A stretch of 64,000 nucleotides of DNA, taken from NCBI RefSeq assembly GCF_028771845.1, contig NZ_CP118270.1, forward strand, positions 3,782,001-3,846,000. Reading direction: 5' to 3'. Below are positions 62,247 to 64,000 of this stretch, piece by piece (position 1 is the first letter of the stretch; each line of letters begins with the position of its first letter). The position numbers and the translations under genes were made by a program. The notes under the pieces were generated by a model. It saw only the letters and a program-made list of their open reading frames with translations. It searched no databases and had not been told where the DNA came from. Source of the stretch: Paenibacillus marchantiae (lineage in GTDB: Bacteria; Bacillota; Bacilli; Paenibacillales; Paenibacillaceae).

Positions 62247-63191
62247 TCAAACCGAAATATTACTTGTATCGTTCTCAGGTCGCAACTTCATCTGTAACTC
62301 TTCATTCCGTGGACAGACCAACACACCATCAATGACATCGAGACGTGCGGCCTGAATGGAGGAACGACGTGCGGGTTCGCTGGCATGATCGATACCTTCG
62401 AACCGATCCGGGTGGGTAAAATAAAAGATATAGGCTTCATCATCCTGTACGACGACATCTGCATGCAAACCGATTACACCATCATCCTCACGATTTCCTG
62501 GCTGATCGAGAATCAGACTGTTCCATTCCCAATTCTCCAGGTCATCCGATTTGTAAACGGCCTGTCCTCTCCATTCGTCAACAATCATCCAATACGAATC
62601 ACCGAAACGAAATACGTTCGGCCCTTCATGCGCACGTCCTGCAATAACCGGTCCAATCACATCCCATTGATAGAGATCCGGGCTATCTGCTGCATACGTA
62701 TGGGACGAATTAGCTTCATCCTTGTACCACATCCGGAATTTTCCGTTCGGCAGCGGGTAAATACACGCATCAATCACACGATCCGAGCTAAGCTCCAGTT
62801 TGCCGTGAAAAGTCCAACATATCAGATCCGTACTGGTGTAATGCAAAATGTGCCGATCATGGCCCGCCCAGTCATGGGGCACCCCTTGAATGTAACTGAC
62901 ATACATGTGATACTTGCCTTCATGCCAGAAAATTTCTGGAGCCCAGAACGTATTATGTCCCCATTCATGCTCCAACCCGGTTAACGTACCGCGATAAGTC
63001 CAAGACTGTCCACCGTCAGCTGAAGAAGCTACGCCCAAATCCGTGCCATGCACCCAGGCGAACTTTGGCCCTCCGGCTGTGGCTCTGCGATTGGTATAGA
63101 TCATCCACCAGGTTTGCTCGGAACGATTCCATACAACGACCGGATCAGCAGCTCCATCAAAGATGGGATCACGAAACAATGGTGCACTCAT
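62247..63191 (-). CDS. GH43-like five-bladed propeller glycosidase
   Basis: A 314-residue protein of the GH43/GH117-like propeller group. FDGAADPVVVWN contains the likely catalytic base Asp near the N-terminus, FWAPEIFWHEGKYHMYVS is the usual third motif, and AHEGPNVFRFGDSYWMIVD carries the candidate general acid Glu. Such enzymes remove arabinose, xylose or other furanosides; the substrate cannot be told here. There is no signal peptide, so it acts in the cytoplasm. AAGGAGG precedes the ATG. Confidence 0.82.
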   Translation of the reverse strand: MSAPLFRDPIFDGAADPVVVWNRSEQTWWMIYTNRRATAGGPKFAWVHGTDLGVASSADGGQSWTYRGTLTGLEHEWGHNTFWAPEIFWHEGKYHMYVSYIQGVPHDWAGHDRHILHYTSTDLICWTFHGKLELSSDRVIDACIYPLPNGKFRMWYKDEANSSHTYAADSPDLYQWDVIGPVIAGRAHEGPNVFRFGDSYWMIVDEWRGQAVYKSDDLENWEWNSLILDQPGNREDDGVIGLHADVVVQDDEAYIFYFTHPDRFEGIDHASEPARRSSIQAARLDVIDGVLVCPRNEELQMKLRPENDTSNISV

Positions 63192-63559
63192 GATGATTCC
63201 TCCTTATATTCAATCCCATTGATTTTGAGAGTTATTGCTTCTATCGTAAAAGAAATGATTTGAAATTACAATATAACGTTTTCAATATTTAAGGAATTAT
63301 ATATTTGTTAATTCATTTAAATCTTTCAATTAAAAATCTTACATCGTAAACTGTACCCTGTGTTCTAGTTTGGAGCATTTAATGCTGATCGAAATCTGGA
63401 ATGTAATTAATTACTTATATAGTAGGAAAATATCTATTCAGCCCATTTTACATCTTGCGGTTCAGGAGCAACCGGCGTATATTGAGATTTAACTAAATTA
63501 GGAATAATTTGAAAGACTGATAGCTTGTAAAGACATTTTTGTACATAAAGGAGAAGCCG
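63192..63559. other. A/T-rich intergenic region between divergent GH43-like and RidA genes
   Basis: This 368-base region is A/T-rich and holds the ribosome binding sites at both ends. I see no clear promoter hexamers, terminator or repeat. A stretch on the minus strand (63434-63500) reads like the end of a protein (TPVAPEPQDVKWAE) but has no start codon with a ribosome binding site, so I do not call a gene. Confidence 0.6.
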
Positions 63560-64000
63560 ATGATACAGACCAGATTGGACGAATTGGGCATTGTATTGCC
63601 CCAAGCAAGTACGCCGGCAGCAAAGTATACCAATGCGGTGATTGTAAATGGAATCATGTATGTGTCCGGTAAAGGGCCGGATACGCGAGAGCGTGGCAAA
63701 CTCGGGGAGCAGTTTACGACGGAGCAGGGATATGAATTTGCCCGAAATGCTGCCATCGAGGTGTTGGCTGTTGTTCAGGAAGTGCTTGGTTCGCTGGATC
63801 GGGTGAAACGGGTGGTTAAAGTGCAGGGGTTCATCAATGCCACTGCCTCGTACGAGGAGCACCATAAAGTGTTAAACGGGTTCTCGGATCTCATGCTGGA
63901 TGTGTTCGGAGAACAGGGAGTACACGCCCGTTCCGTATTTGGTGCTGTATCCATAAGGGATAACTTGCCGCTGATCATTGACTCGATATTCCAGGTGGAG
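63560..64000 (+). CDS. RidA/YjgF family protein (3' truncated by the window end)
   Basis: The frame is open from ATG 63560, after AAAGGAGA, to the last base: 147 codons without a stop. The sequence (TRLDELGIVLPQASTPAAKYTNAVIVNGIMYVSGKGPDT, then ARNAAIEVLAVVQEVLGSLDRVKRVVKVQGFINATASYEEHHKVLNGFSDLMLDVFGEQGVHARSVFG in part) matches the RidA/YjgF fold, of the longer chorismate-mutase-like subgroup. Family members deaminate reactive enamines and imines from PLP enzymes; the usual active-site Arg is seen as HARSVFG. The few remaining residues lie outside the window. Confidence 0.88.
   Translation, partial: MIQTRLDELGIVLPQASTPAAKYTNAVIVNGIMYVSGKGPDTRERGKLGEQFTTEQGYEFARNAAIEVLAVVQEVLGSLDRVKRVVKVQGFINATASYEEHHKVLNGFSDLMLDVFGEQGVHARSVFGAVSIRDNLPLIIDSIFQVE

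Noticed and set aside
63270..63290. A possible cre site (ATAACGTTTTCA) before the GH43-like gene
   Set aside because: It misses the first TG and one A of the consensus, too many mismatches to call.
63434..63865. A minus-strand frame ending TPVAPEPQDVKWAE
   Set aside because: The tail looks protein-like, but most of the frame lies opposite the RidA-family gene, and no start with a ribosome binding site was found.
1..64000. CRISPR arrays, tRNA or rRNA genes, prophage and complete insertion sequences
   Set aside because: I saw no spaced direct repeats, no cloverleaf-like sequences, no phage structural genes and no transposase anywhere in the window.

Overview
The window looks like chromosomal DNA of a low-to-mid GC Gram-positive of the Paenibacillus type. 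The grounds are strong AAGGAGG-type ribosome binding sites almost everywhere, U-run hairpin terminators, an S-layer (SLH) glycosidase, YesM/YesN-type two-component genes, a CYP102 (BM3-type) P450 fusion, lutABC, hxlAB with an HxlR regulator, and DUF3243, DUF6886 and DUF2500 proteins. The genus is an inference from gene content. I see no rRNA, tRNA, CRISPR array, prophage or intact insertion sequence.

Layout. 1-5 kb: small accessory genes (an EF-G-binding FusB/FBP protein behind a structured leader, a DUF1648 protein, two GNAT acetyltransferases, a DUF6886 protein, a Cof-type phosphatase). 5-17.3 kb: housekeeping and redox genes (peroxidase, acyl-ACP thioesterase, nitroreductase, SLH-GH18 hydrolase, TrxR-like flavoprotein, FAD oxidase with a half-size MFS protein, heme O synthase, TPR protein). 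17.3-26.5 kb: LysR/EamA divergent pair, then a mannoside/galactoside block (LacI regulator, GH2 beta-mannosidase, GH42 beta-galactosidase, AraC regulator). 26.7-34.5 kb: a lipoprotein and a small secreted metzincin, a SRAP protein with a degenerate active site, an OYE flavoprotein, DeoR-OsmC, a DUF2062 protein, an auxin-efflux-type carrier and a lactonase. 34.8-37.3 kb: hxlA-hxlB and hxlR, interrupted by a MITE-like element, with a diverged second copy after hxlR. 37.3-50.7 kb: oligoendopeptidase F, a DUF2500 protein, rhaB-deoR-lutABC, a second peroxidase, the P450-reductase fusion and two small unknowns. 50.8-63.2 kb: a mostly minus-strand carbohydrate locus (Gfo/Idh dehydrogenase, YesM/YesN pair, two ABC permeases, a binding protein, a toroid glycosidase) with a good cre site, a divergent AraC regulator, and a GH43-like protein. 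The window ends inside a RidA-family gene.

How the genes work together. The region is rich in sugar-use modules, each with its own regulator: LacI for mannosides, AraC for galactosides, DeoR for rhamnose plus lactate, and YesM/YesN plus AraC for an unknown oligosaccharide. HxlA/HxlB give a ribulose-monophosphate formaldehyde sink or pentose-supply route. Oxidative and electrophile defence recurs (two peroxidases, nitroreductase, OsmC, OYE, TrxR-like protein).

Most worth a second look: the MITE-like repeat family around hxlR; the leader peptide and competing hairpins before the EF-G-binding protein; competing 5' arms of a hairpin whose 3' arm contains the ribosome binding site of the SLH-GH18 gene; two G9 tracts at gene ends, one of which is one base away from an alternative beta-mannosidase C-terminus and the other from a LutB-LutC fusion; and a SRAP protein that keeps Cys2 but lacks the usual Glu and His. 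All statements come from reading the sequence; no database search or folding program was run.
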